A DNA stretch of 64,000 bases from Marchantia polymorpha subsp. ruderalis. Lineage: Eukaryota; Streptophyta; Marchantiopsida; Marchantiales; Marchantiaceae. The translations under genes were made by a program, and so were the position numbers. Within the stretch, counting starts at the first letter, position 1, and every line of letters begins with the position of its first letter. Where the stretch lies: the NCBI GenBank assembly GCA_037833965.1, contig AP031353.1, forward strand, positions 15,626,501-15,690,500, read 5' to 3'. Below are positions 39,101 to 48,986 of the stretch, piece after piece. The notes under the pieces were generated by a model. That model ran no database searches. It saw nothing but the letters and a program-made list of their open reading frames with translations, and was not told the DNA's origin.

Positions 39101-39624
39101 GCTGTACCCATCACAAAGAGGGGTAAATTCCTATTCTGAGATCTATTTCTATCTCCATAGATCTTCCATCCACTACTTGTAATCACTTTTCTTCTCCAAT
39201 CTACCTTCGGATTATATTGTTCCATCCATGGCATTCCAAGGATGACATCATATCGAGCTAAACGAATTACTCTCCACTCAATGCTCTCCTTGTATCTACC
39301 TATGGATAATTCTACACTCCGTGGTAGTGTTTCTATCACTTCAGTTTGCCCGTTTGGCAATTCAACTTCTTCACTCACGTCCTTCATTAACATCAAACCT
39401 AACTTCATAGCAACACTCCTTGATAGAAAATTTTCAGTTGCTCCAGGATCAATTAAAACTCTCACCTTGTGTCCTTCCATGAAACCGTCAGTGACAATGA
39501 GTTGAGCTTGCTTCTTACTCCTTCCATGAGCTCCCAACCATTGCATTCTTCCAACCTCGCCTTTTCTTCGCTTTGTAGAACCAGTAAGGCCGCGAGGCAA
39601 GATTACTGGTGATCTTCGTTTCCC
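36172..39624 (-). CDS. pol: Pol polyprotein of the Ty3/gypsy element (PR-RT-RNaseH-IN-chromodomain)
   Basis: An open frame of about 1,140 codons with no ATG near its start enters from gag by a -1 shift. Domains in order from residue 1 at 39600: an aspartic protease with motif [10 protein letters not shown] at about 50-58; reverse transcriptase at about 240-400 with [12 protein letters not shown] and FLDDILVYS; RNase H with [12 protein letters not shown]; an HHCC zinc-binding integrase N-domain (HVGVEKT...CVACQQNK); an integrase core with [17 protein letters not shown] and [12 protein letters not shown]; and a C-terminal chromodomain ([17 protein letters not shown]). The chromodomain places it among plant chromoviruses, which tend to target heterochromatin. 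The protease motif is DPGA where the family has D-S/T-G-A. No stop interrupts pol. Confidence 0.95.
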   Translation of the reverse strand, partial: GKRRSPVILPRGLTGSTKRRKGEVGRMQWLGAHGRSKKQAQLIVTDGFMEGHKVRVLIDPGATENFLSRSVAMKLGLMLMKDVSEEVELPNGQTEVIETLPRSVELSIGRYKESIEWRVIRLARYDVILGMPWMEQYNPKVDWRRKVITSSGWKIYGDRNRSQNRNLPLFVMGTASISRDDVCFLGLIRDIGSTDKPYIPESLNDIFMEYKDVFPDDPPAGLPPKRRVDHKIEVIPGSTPTCKPPYRLAPNELEECKAQVEEMLSKGFIQPSVSPYGAPVLFVKKKYESMRLCIDYRGLNQQTVKNKYPLPRMDDLFDQLQGAKYFTKLDLRSGYNQIRIADEDVHKTAFRTRYAHFEYLVMPFGLTNAPATFMGLMNDIFRSYLDKSVIVFLDDILVYSKTLSDHRSHLREVLQVLRNNQLYAKASKCEFGKSEVDYLGHRVTATGIQVMSEKIDAIQKWIASEDQTQLKSFLGLTGFYRRFVKGFARLAQTLTSMLGKGQKWRWGTAQELAFQALKDALLHAPILKWYDPNRYIKLATDASGTTVGGILQQEWEYEWHPVAFYSRKLVAAEQNYHTTKRDELAIVLATKHWKHYLDDKEFVVETDHKPLVYLETQKDLFKRQIRWTEWRQRFNMKIVYVEGKKQLADALTRMSCLNHVAEVKIQGDWWSKMSQATKEYEEITRALQTGKAKKSRSLAFYNQRIWIPQDHDLRTMILAESHDTAIAGHVGVEKTVGSIQRVYYWPKILEDVESYVRSCVACQQNKASNQKPVGLLQPLPIPEQRWEHVTMDLVCELPRTSLGHDSVVVFVDKLSKMIHIRPTTKTVTAPQLAQLYLDAVFVNHGLSKVLITDRGTHFTSLFWKTLFSFFKTKLAMSTAYHPQTDGQTERANRTIEDMLRAFTLEEQEEWDKLLPLVEFAYNNSVNASTKVSPFFLMYGAHPITPSSLMRLPKGEEFSTKVAAVNEFVEHIHRGLHQAKEKLVIAQNWQKQHADAHLREGNFEVGDHVWLSTTNLSLVGTPKLNPRFIGPFLVLKRVGEVSYKLELPPHMKIHPVFHVSRLRKHVLRPKQFTNQPAPPPLPTLIADHEEFEVEKILKKRIRGHKYPKVEYLIQWKGYPSYESTWEPAKNLANAPLIVQEFERMCNEDVAS
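39555..39624 (-). promoter_or_regulatory. Programmed -1 frameshift signal between gag and pol
   Basis: On the minus strand the heptamer GGGAAAC (39624-39618) is read G GGA AAC in the gag frame, the X XXY YYZ pattern. After a 7-base spacer, ACCAGTAA (39610-39603) can pair perfectly with TTACTGGT (39587-39580). The gag stop TAA lies inside this stem. The loop contains CCTCGC (39597-39592), complementary to GCGAGG at 39560-39555, so an H-type pseudoknot is possible. The -1 frame is open from the heptamer straight into pol. Confidence 0.8.
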
Positions 39625-40766
39625 GAAATTGCTTCCTCCACCTCTTCATACTCTATCCCCTCCATATTGTTGAACGGTCGTCGCTGCATGGGCCGTCCTC
39701 CTTGTTGTGTCGGCCGAACTCGACAAAACTTGGCTATGTGACCCATTCGTCCACATGCATAGCATTGGCGATTGTCACGAACTCCAGCTCCTCCTCGAAC
39801 CATTCCATTATTTGCATAACCTTCTTGCAAATTTGGAACTCCTGGTCGCCTAATCTCACCTCCAAATCTTGGTGGTGGTCCTCTTGTTGGTGCAAAATCT
39901 TCTCTACGTCGAAGGTTTCCCAACTCCATTGGTGTTGGACCAGATGGATCTCTAAAATTGCTCACTGGTTCACCGTGTGTGACACCAAAAGCACCCGAAA
40001 TTTGTTGAGCAATTGCGATTGTTTCATTCACAGTAGATGGATTGTTTACCATCACCTCCTTCCGAATTCGATCTTTCAAGCCTCGTTTGAACACGTCTAA
40101 GGCTTCAGCTCCACTCATATCCATGATAGATACTTGAAGGTCACGAAATTCTTCAATGTACTCATGAATACCTCCTTTCTGCTTCAGATCCCACAACTTC
40201 ATTCTTGCAGTTTGAAGAGAATCCACCGCTTGAAAATTTTGCAGAAGTACTTCCTGCATTCCACTCCACGAAATGGTAGCACCTCGTTCTTAAAGCATTC
40301 TCTACCATGTTGTGTACCATGTGAGAGCCTTATCCGTAAGATAAGATCTCATGAACATTCCTGAAATATAATCAGAAACATGAAAATGGGATAAATGAAT
40401 ATTCATCCTCATAATCCATCCCTCTAACACTCCCATTGCTCTACTCCTTTTGTAAGCTTCCACCTTACAAGATTTTCCCATTCGAAGCAAAAGATTTGCT
40501 TGATCTTCAATCTCTTGAAGACGTCTCCTATTTGCCTCTGCTGCATCAATAGGAGTTGGTTCTGGCTGAATTTGGGAAGCTTGAACTTGAGGTTCAACTT
40601 CCATCTCTCCAACTCTCTCTCTCTCTACTTTCTCACTCTCTAATGCGAAGATTTTATCTTCCATGGCTTGCTGCTTGATATGCCCATCTACTATCGCTTT
40701 TCTCAACTCCTTCATCTCCGCCATGATTGCATTGAGAACCTCACCCATATCAATTGATGTTCCCAT
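39603..40766 (-). pseudogene. gag: Gag of the Ty3/gypsy element, two in-frame stops
   Basis: One continuous frame runs from the ATG at 40766 to the TAA at 39605-39603, broken by TAG at 40304-40302 and TAA at 40292-40290. The N-terminal part has a coiled-coil-like segment (MAEMKELRKAIVDG...) and the capsid-like block LEGWIMRMNIHLSHF...LTDKALTWY. After the stops come MKLWDLKQKGGIHEYIEEF and VFKRGLKDRIRKEV, then an RG-rich stretch and one CCHC knuckle (CYACGRMGHIAKFC). Gag packages element RNA. The two stops only twelve bases apart would truncate it after 154 residues. Confidence 0.9.
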
Positions 40767-41368
40767 GTTCGTCTCACACTCCCTCTAATACAAAGTGAGT
40801 ATAATCACTATGTGACCTCTCAACAAAGGAGTCACAAAAGGTGCAGGTGACTCTATCACAGCTCTATAGTATTACTTTCCATAATTCCTCACAAGAAAAT
40901 CTCTCCATATCCTCTTCTGTCTATATACTGTTCTAATCTCTACATAAGTGCTGAATCGAACCGGCACAGGTGGTTCGCGATTCAAATCCATGAAACAATC
41001 AGTATAGAATGTATATAGTACAATCCCAAGTCTCTCCATAAGTAACTATTGGAAGAATCAGTGGCACTCTTGACTCCATCACTCTAGTCATAAAATCTGC
41101 ACCCCAACAAGCCACAAGGTACATCCGAAAATGATGTTTCTCCATGCAACGAAGGTGAATATCGAATAGGTTAGGAATTGGCCAGTGCGGTACTGGATTC
41201 CTGTCAATCCCGTCCATATCTGCAAAAGCACAATTTCCCCCTTCCACCTCTCTCTACATGCAGATGAATGACCTCTGCCAGCCTCTATACACTCTCAAAA
41301 CTACACTCCATCATCACTCAATTGCTATTCCATGAGGAGTAATCCACACTCAAGGAAAGAGCAAGGTC
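40767..41368 (-). other. Leader (5' UTR) of the Ty3/gypsy element
   Basis: About 600 bases lie between the primer binding site and the gag ATG. Open frames here are short and unrecognised. It probably holds the packaging signal. Confidence 0.6.
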
Positions 41369-41380
41369 GCTCTGATACCA
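41369..41380 (-). promoter_or_regulatory. Primer binding site (initiator tRNA-Met type)
   Basis: On the minus strand TGGTATCAGAGC starts one base after the 5' LTR. This is the standard complement of the 3' end of plant initiator tRNA-Met used by many LTR elements. Confidence 0.9.
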
Positions 41381-41381
41381 T

Positions 41382-41801
41382 TGTAACACTAGGGTTTAGA
41401 GAGAAGTTCATTCGAAGATAGAAACGTAAACTCTGAAGATGAGAGATACCAACAATGGTTCTCCTCTCCCTTATATAGCTCTCACCAACAAGTACAAGGT
41501 GATAAGATCTAATCCCCACCATCCATCCCACTCATAGTGGATGGATGACGTGGCGGATAACCCTAACAAGCACACGGATCGCTGACGTGGCGCACCCAAC
41601 TAACACACTAACTAACACACTCAATCCTTACCTACGAGCACACGGATTGCTGACGTGGCACTGTCAACTAACACATCCACTCTGTACCTACCAAGTGCGC
41701 GGATCGCTGACGTGGCAGCTATGACTAGTGCACACTAAAGTATCTACATCAATATTTAGAGTAACCTCTACTTTAGTTCTAACTAACTAAAGATGGTTAC
41801 A
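41382..41801 (-). repeat. 5' LTR of the Ty3/gypsy element (420 bp)
   Basis: TG...CA ends match the 3' LTR. A TATATA box lies in the shared block near 41473 (CTTATATAGCTC on the plus strand). Three related units around a GGAT(C/T)GCTGACGTGGC core lie at about 41570-41720, one block more than in the 3' LTR. Confidence 0.93.
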
Positions 41802-41806
41802 AGGTT
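41802..41806. repeat. Right target-site duplication AGGTT
   Basis: Exact match to 35827-35831. Confidence 0.9.
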
Positions 41807-42926
41807 CTAGAAGTTGGAAAGACACATATAACATGTCGCCACCTCAATCTAGGAATTAGTCCACATCTAGAAGGTTTAGCAGTCTAATGGCATGTTGCCA
41901 CATATTGAAAACTAGTCAACTTTACTATGATTTATCTTTGTAAAATTAAGTTAGATAAAAATTACCATTTATTACTATGGTAAATTTTTAAGTAGTATAT
42001 ATAGAGAGGTAGGGAAGAATCTCTCAAGCAAGTTTGAAGAGTTGAGCTGTAGAGACTTGTTTCATATATGAAAGAGTGATGATTTTTCATTACCTTGGAA
42101 TGTTAATGTGTGTGTGAGTTGAAGTGATACATTGAGTGATTGTGTGAGTGGTTGTTTGGGCTATGAGTATGAGAAGGATTTCTAGTCTTCTAGAATCATG
42201 ATGAGCTACCGCAAAGCTATTTGAGGTAAACTTGAGTGAAAGTCAACACGGAGGTTGCATTTTTGGTTTTGTTGACGGGACCTCAATCTAGAAAGCGGAA
42301 TGTTTAGGATTCAGTTTCTAGCTCGAGAGAAAATGTCCATGAGAGATCACTTGGAGATAACGTGGAGGAATGAAAAAACGGAGAGTATGCTTGAGAGTGA
42401 AATTTCCCTTGTCTATCCAGTGGTCTCATATGATAGCTTACAAGTGATTTTGTATGTTTTGTTCACGTAAACATGTCATTTTGATAGAAAATTGATCTTA
42501 GATACCAAAAAAGTATACTTCAAAGTTTTTATTGATTGTAAAATGGAAGATAGAGAAATTTTTTATATTTTGTTTCAGGTCTAATTCATGTGTTAACAGA
42601 AAGATATGAGTATTAGAAGTTGAGGGGGTTTTCACGGGTGCCAAAATTTTGCTTTGGAGACAATTTATACAGAGAAAATTACTTTTTGTGTTATTCAAGT
42701 TAGCGTTTGAAACTTTGTACAAGTGTGTGTTGGATGATTATCTACGTGCGAGCTAAAATTACACTCAGAGATCACGTCTAGAGACAAAACTATGCTATTT
42801 TGAAGTTTAGGGAGTACAAAATCAAGATAAGACAGCAAAATTTTTGAATTTTCTTATTAATATTTTTTGCCAAATAGATAGCGTTTCTGGAAGATACATT
42901 TTGAGTGGTTTTCACCTTATGGAAAA

Positions 42927-44140
42927 ATGAGTAAACAAGGGGGCTGGAAGATTAGATTATCCAAAGTGCCTCAAGGCTTGTATGTTATAGTCTCTTTAGA
43001 CTCTAATACAAGAGAATTCAAGGTGGAGTTTGAAGAAAGAGTAGTGAGTCCTCAAGAGTCAAACGTGAGACTTACTTTTATTGTGGAAAGTAGGCACATA
43101 AGGTTGTCAATTGTTTCTTGCGGAATAAGGATAAAAGATAAGGATTGAGGAGCAAGAATAACTTGGGAGAGTTGAAATTTCACTTGGGATCATCTTCACC
43201 ACATGAATTCCAAAGTGCGACCTTATGTGACAATTGTGGAGTGATTGGACTACCAGCGAGACACGAATGCAGCGGAGTGAAGGCGCTTCTAGAATCACTT
43301 GTGAAAGGTTTTGACGGCAAACTAAGTGCTGAAACGGAAAAAATGACCTCGGCTGGTTCAAGTTTTAAGTGAAGATGGAGATCATCATTCGAATGATGCA
43401 GAAGATGATGAGGAGTATAAGATTCATTGTGTGTTTATGGGACGAGAGAGCTATGGCTATATTGGATGAGCCAATTCCTTTTGTGTTTCCTTTGATGAAC
43501 TACTCAAGTATGAAGTTAGTGTTATTTGTGTTGTATTAGAGAGTCTCATATAAATTTCCAATAGAAAAAATAAAATCAAAGAAATTAGTTAAAAATGGGG
43601 AAACTTCTTGTGTTTTATAAGATGGAGAATGAGGATGTAGAAACTTTTGTGATAGACTTCAAGAGGGTTTGCATAGAAAATAATGAGAGTAAAAAGTACA
43701 AGTGAGCTATGCTTTTGCCGGATTTTTGGGAGGATTTTGCTCTCAAGTGGTACAAAGAGTACAAGAGGGAGTTTTTGGAGTATGACACTTGGGAGACGTT
43801 GACGTAGAACTTGATCAAAACTTTGTTTCCAACGATAGTTATGAAAAGGTGATGTGTGAGGTCACTTTCTTGAAACAAGGAGATAACAATTTGGTGAATA
43901 CCTATGTGGAGAGAACTGATAAGTTGAAGTGTAGATTCCACGTGGTGGTGAGGACGAAGTGAATGCTACAATGGTGGAGATACGTGCAATGTTCATGAAG
44001 AATTTTGTTGGAGGTTTGAGATCCGAGATTTAAAGTAAGGTGAGATATGAGAAGGTTTTTTCTAAAGCTGAAGCCATTCAAATTGCTATTAGAATGGAGG
44101 AAAGCTATCACACGGTGATGATTCTAGCTAGCGGTTAGCT
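42927..44140 (+). pseudogene. Decayed gypsy-type gag region of the older retroelement
   Basis: Open pieces at 42927-43148 and 43145-43372 are followed by a gag-like block from about 43615. There the plus strand reads DVETFVIDFKRVCIENNESKKYK, a stop, AMLLPDFWEDFALKWYKEYK and DTWETLT before further stops and shifts. The pattern (F..DFKR.C, LP.F.EDFALKWY, then W..L) is that of Retrotrans_gag proteins. It is not functional. Confidence 0.55.
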
Positions 44141-44159
44141 GTCTTCGAGTACAATAGAC

Positions 44160-44960
44160 TTGGACTGTGACGATGGACCTTCGGCCAAAGAATCCAAGTC
44201 AGCCGGATTCAGTGCAGCTGACATGTTGAGCAAGCGAGTGGTTCCCTTGCTCAGATACTTGGATGAAAAGATGATGAAGTCTGCAGAGCTAGCATTAACG
44301 AGATTCTACATAGAGTTATTGCGTAGTAGGACGTGGGTGAAGGTGAGAACATCTGTGGAGGTAGTTGAAAGAGTGGCGAGCTTGACTTTTGAATGCGCGA
44401 CCGTAAATGCTACCTTGCAAGAGCTGGAGAAACAACTTCGGCAAAAGGAGTTGGAGTGTGCCAAACTTCAGAAGAGTTTAGCAACGGAGAAGTACCTTCA
44501 TACGAATGAGGAGCTCAAGTACGTGGATCTTCGGATCGACATCTGCAATGCTAGAAGGTAATAGTGGAGCTTCGGAACAAGGTGGAAGTGTTTCGGAAGG
44601 AATTCAAAAGAGAATTGAAGCGCGCAAAAGAGCTGACGGCAACTCTGGCGACGAGCGATCAATTGCACGCTGCTGAATTGATGTTGAAGGCGAAGGAGTT
44701 GCAAGATTACAAAGCTGGAGAAATTGGACGCAAATTGCAGCAAATTGCGATCTCAACTGTCGATAGTTGAGGAGCAATTGATTACGACCAAAGCGAAATT
44801 GCTGGAGATGGAGGCAACAGTCTAGCAGTTAGAGGGGTAGATGAATGCTATGTTGTGCGCGAAGGTAGACCGATGCCTTCGCGGTTATGTGAAGTGGGAG
44901 ATCCAGACACTGAAGTGGACGAAGCTGGAGTGAGTTGGAGCGCCGAGTGAAGTAATTGTA
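44160..44960 (+). pseudogene. Coiled-coil ORF of the older retroelement, broken
   Basis: 44160-44561 encodes 133 residues beginning MDCDDGPSAKESK. A Glu/Lys/Leu heptad-rich section follows (LQELEKQLRQKELECAKLQK). After a stop the pattern continues in another frame at 44564-44770 (FKRELKRAKELTATLATSDQ, then AAELMLKAKELQDYK) and further, with breaks, to about 44960. I believe similar coiled-coil ORFs accompany retroelements in liverwort genomes, but that is recollection, not a search result. No catalytic motif is visible. Confidence 0.5.
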
Positions 44961-45180
44961 GCCAAGGGAGTCGCAAGGCAGCAGCAGTTAAGTATGAAAC
45001 TCAATTCGTTCATCTCCGATTTGGACGAACGAAGGAGAATTTAGAATTAGAACTGTCAGCCGTTTTGAGTAGGATAAGAGTAGATAGGAGCTCAGCGGGC
45101 GTGGTATTTGCCAGGTGTGCTGGCGTCACACCTATTGGGGACTCGCATTTTAGCGAGTGATGTCTCAGGATGTAAGTTAA

Positions 45181-47830
45181 GAATAAAAAGGTCCAAGGCT
45201 TTGCCTTCGAGGGGCTATTCTATTAGTTAATTTCTTAGTTTTTAGCCTGCATTCCTCCGCGTGTTAGTGAATTACATGTCTTGTCACCGTGCGGAAGTTA
45301 CTTCAGTTTGTCGAAGATACCGCATCTAAAGTAGAGAGTCCAATTCAGATGTTCTGAGTGGTGCATAATGTAGCTCAGGATTTAAGCAAATCTGTACATT
45401 AGAACCTCAGTGCAGCCGGTTGAATTTGTAATCTTGGAATATTTCCCCCCTTAATATCAATTGCAGAGTCGTGTGCGACTTCTATAGGGAATTATTGGAT
45501 GAATTTCAGGATTCGAATGTTATTTCACCCTGCAATGTGATGCCTTCGAACTTAGCAATTGCAGACGGTTCTGAGAATGACATGTGCATAAGAAGTAAAA
45601 CTTCTCAATAGAATGTTAATTCGTGACACTACTTCGTTCTCTAAGGTTGTTTCTGTCCTCGTGCGATCGGATCTTTACCATTATGCTCCATTTGGATAAT
45701 TGTCTGGCATTTCAAGATTAGAGCGATAGAGATTTTAGAAAATGTATCATGAATATGAATACATATTTGTCTCATCTTCATATTTATGATGATATTGAAA
45801 GAATGTTCATGAATTTTGATCTCATTGATAACCCATTTTATGATAACTTACATTAAAACACATGTTGTTACATAGAGATGTTTTTATATTATGGAGTGTA
45901 AATCTTTGCAATATTTTTAAATTATTGATATTTTGCAACCAAATCAAATAAAATCAAAACAAAAAGTAGATGTATATGAGTACATTATCAAATTTTGCAA
46001 TTCTTTAAATATCTATCATGCATATGAATGAAGTATAAATCTTGTATTTGTTCAAATGAGTCTTAAAAGATTTAATAGACAAATAAGTGTTAATTAAAAA
46101 TTCATTCATGGTGAATAAAACAATTGCAATTGTTGAAAAAAATATTATAAATGTTTATTATATCATACAAGGTAAATCATCAAACAATTTTAGAATATCA
46201 TTTCATCAGACGTCAATTGAATTGGAAAATTTTTAACGTAATAAAGATGAAACACCACCACAAGTATGAGCATCAAGATTATATTGAAGCAATTATTTGT
46301 TGATCATTATATTCAAATTTACAAGGATATGATAACATTATGAATTTAAAAAAAGCTGGTTAAAAATTGAATCATAAATTTTGAAGATGAAAGATATTTA
46401 ATAATGTATTTTTTCTTTCTTATATAAATTTTTTCAACAAATGCAAGGAAATAGAATTTTACTCTTTTCATCTATTTCACTCCTAGTAGATTAATGACAT
46501 GACAAATATAAGAACAAGGATAAAAATCATTAAAATAGATAGTTGTATAATTGCGTTAGTTATAGATTGAACCAAAAAATTGACCATGATTAGTTTAATC
46601 ATGATTTAGCTAGTTATATCTAAATTTGGCTATCAAGTCCATATTTTTTAAGTAATTAGAGTACGTCTGAAATTTATAAATGAGCAATATTATTTTTAAT
46701 TTTAGATTTTAATAATATAATACTTTAAAAATAAAAATATTTTTGATTGAATTGATTAGATTAAATTTATTTTTTTATTCAGTATCAAATTGAGAGTATA
46801 AAATTTATAATGTCAGCAGCAAAACTTTGTCATATCAATTCAATTACAAAGAAGCTATTACAAGTTGTAATCAATTAATGACACGTTGCCATATCGTATT
46901 AATCAAACGTTAGTTATTATACATTGATTAATCTGTTTTCTCATCATATATTTGGGATATCAAATTAAATCATAGTATGCATCTTGTCAAATCGATACTT
47001 CATGATATAATCAAATTTTGCAAATCATATTTTTTATCTAGCTATATTTTTTTTCCAACATTAGATTTATTGAAATAATATTTCAACGTCTTATAATTAG
47101 TAACAATAGTAAATATTTTATCAAAAAAATAATGTCAATTCTTTTTTCAGTGACGAGGATACTATTGTGTTACCTATTAATTATCTATGCTTGCATCATT
47201 TGTGTACTCGCATTAAAAGTCATGCTTTTCATTATCTAATTGATTAAAGTTGCATCATAGAGTAATTATTGATATATTTGTGTAAGGACATAAAAATTTA
47301 TATTGATTTAATATTGTCAAAATAAATACTATCACCAACGTTTTTGTACTAAGACTAAATGTAATCATTGCTTCTCCATCTTTGAAAATATGCTTGTACT
47401 TCTTCTTCATCTTCATGTACTTTGTGAAATCATGAAATTTATTGCAATAACACAAACAAAAATGTTATTTCTAAAACTTCAAAATATCAAGATATTGCTT
47501 CAACTTGGTCAATGTCATCAAATTTGTTTCAACTTCTCCATATTCATTATTGTAAATTACTTTGAGATTATATGACATAGTAACAAACATTTTTTACATC
47601 TAAATAGGCATTATTTACAGATTGAATAAAACTTTCTTGATGTGTTATAGTATTTTTTTTGATTGATTGATCAAAATGATATAATTTTTCATTGTGCATA
47701 CCATCAAAAATTTTGATAGATCAAATGGTAAAAAAAAATAAAAGTAAAAAATTACTCATGATGTGATAAATGGAGTTTGAAGTTCATATTCTCAAGCAAT
47801 TTGAATTGTTATAATTATAACTATCTTCAA

Positions 47831-47865
<35 letters not shown>

Positions 47866-48485
47866 TTTTTCCGGATTTGAATTTTGATTTGAGTTTATAA
47901 ATATTCCAAGATATAGTATTTGATTTAAATAAAAAGATTAGCATCATATGAATCAACTTGAAAACTAACAAAAAATATTAGTAATGCACAATTGATAATT
48001 TATATGTTTGATATAAGGAGAATTGAAACCATAATTTGTAAACAAATATCATGACTAATTGAATTTAACTTTAAGTAGAAAATCATATTCAAATCATGAA
48101 TTGATTATAAAGACATATACACTCATATTATTCTGTATTTTATGATTCACAATCACATTTTACAGCAAAATCATGTAATTGTTAAACTTCTACTATTTTA
48201 CATTGAATAATGCTATGTAACAAGTTTCAAACATGCAACACACATAGAATTTTAATAGCTCTTTAGATTATAACTCTCTATATATATACAATAAATTTAT
48301 AAATAAAATGGAAAAATCTTAATTTCTTCATGATATCTTATTTTCACCTTGTTTTTTCAGAGAAGAATCCCTTGTAAATTTAGTTTGAAGATATTCAAAC
48401 ATAAATTTTATGTTCAAAATGACATTATGATTCCATTCTAGTAAATTTCATGTATAACATAATACTATGTACATTTGTTGGAGAG
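45181..48485. other. AT-rich tract with decayed retroelement sequence
   Basis: From about 45.7 kb GC content drops sharply and no coding frame survives. Decayed LTR sequence can still be read at 46360-46590, and a relative of the older retroelement at about 46570-46910. A (TA)n microsatellite lies at about 47834-47861. Confidence 0.5.
46360..46590 (-). repeat. Heavily decayed LTR relic of the Ty3/gypsy family
   Basis: Blocks such as TTGAAGATGAAAGATA, CTTATATAAATTTTTTCAAC and TTAATGACATGACAAATA line up in order with CTGAAGATGAGAGATA, CTTATATAGCTCTCACCAAC and TGGATGACGTGGCGGATA of the intact LTR. Most differences are C to T or G to A. Same orientation as the young element; borders are approximate. 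Confidence 0.65.
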
Positions 48486-48986
48486 ATTCGCTTGATGGGA
48501 CCTCATCAGAACGCTGACTGCTTAATGGGACCCAGTATGTTCTATTTTACCCGATGGGAACCTTCCGACGGCAGTTTAATACACCGTCACCGATATTCTA
48601 CTGCAAGCTCTTGTAATTGCTTTCAATCCGGGTTAGGAAAAGCACTGCGGCTCTTTGTTGAAAAGTGACTTCTTACCGCAGGCACTTCACGGACCAAAAT
48701 ACGCAACTTACGTGACTTCAGCCAAGAGTTATTAAGCCCATACATTTTAACTGCAAAATCATTTTGGGACTTGAGAAATTGGGCTCTTGCACGATGAAGA
48801 TTGGGAGCCATGGAAAATCTGACTAACTTAAATTCGGAAAGAAATTCTTTTTTCATTGAAGTGGAAACAAAGCAGTAACAAGAACATAACTAACGATGAC
48901 TTGTCGGAGGGGTCCCATTGGCTGAAATGGAACGTATTGGGTCCCATCAAGCAGTCCGCGTTTTGATGGTATCCCATCAAGCAAAT
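48486..48986. mobile_element. MITE-like element with ~80-bp terminal inverted repeats
   Basis: The left end (48486-48565) and the reverse complement of the right end (48905-48986) share ATTYGCTTGATGGGAYC, then ACGC(T/G)GACTGCTTRATGGGA and the block ending CTCCGAC/TTCCGAC, about 80% identical by eye. The motif GATGGGAYC or AATGGGACC recurs three times in each arm, like subterminal transposase-binding repeats. The 340-bp middle has no coding potential. No target duplication was clear. Confidence 0.7.

Larger units (their letters stand above)
35832..41801 (-). mobile_element. Young Ty3/gypsy chromovirus-type LTR retrotransposon
   Basis: The element is structurally complete and coded on the minus strand. 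It has LTRs with TG...CA ends at 41382-41801 (5' LTR) and 35832-36158 (3' LTR), and a primer site next to the 5' LTR. Gag, then pol, then a polypurine tract next to the 3' LTR follow. A perfect AGGTT duplication flanks it. Outside a ~93-base length difference the LTRs differ at only a few sites by eye, so insertion is recent. Gag carries two in-frame stops and the protease motif is altered, so this copy is probably not autonomous. It lies inside an older retroelement. Confidence 0.95.
35518..45180 (+). mobile_element. Older gypsy-type retroelement, split by the young Ty3/gypsy element
   Basis: The two halves 35518-35831 and 41802-45180 look like one element once the inserted 5.97-kb gypsy element is removed. 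The AGGTT duplication marks the junction. A decayed relative at about 46570-46910 runs without a break across the position of that junction. The second half carries a decayed gag and a coiled-coil ORF on the plus strand. The outer borders are approximate: the left one is set where the copia gag stops, the right one where coding-like sequence ends. Confidence 0.45.
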
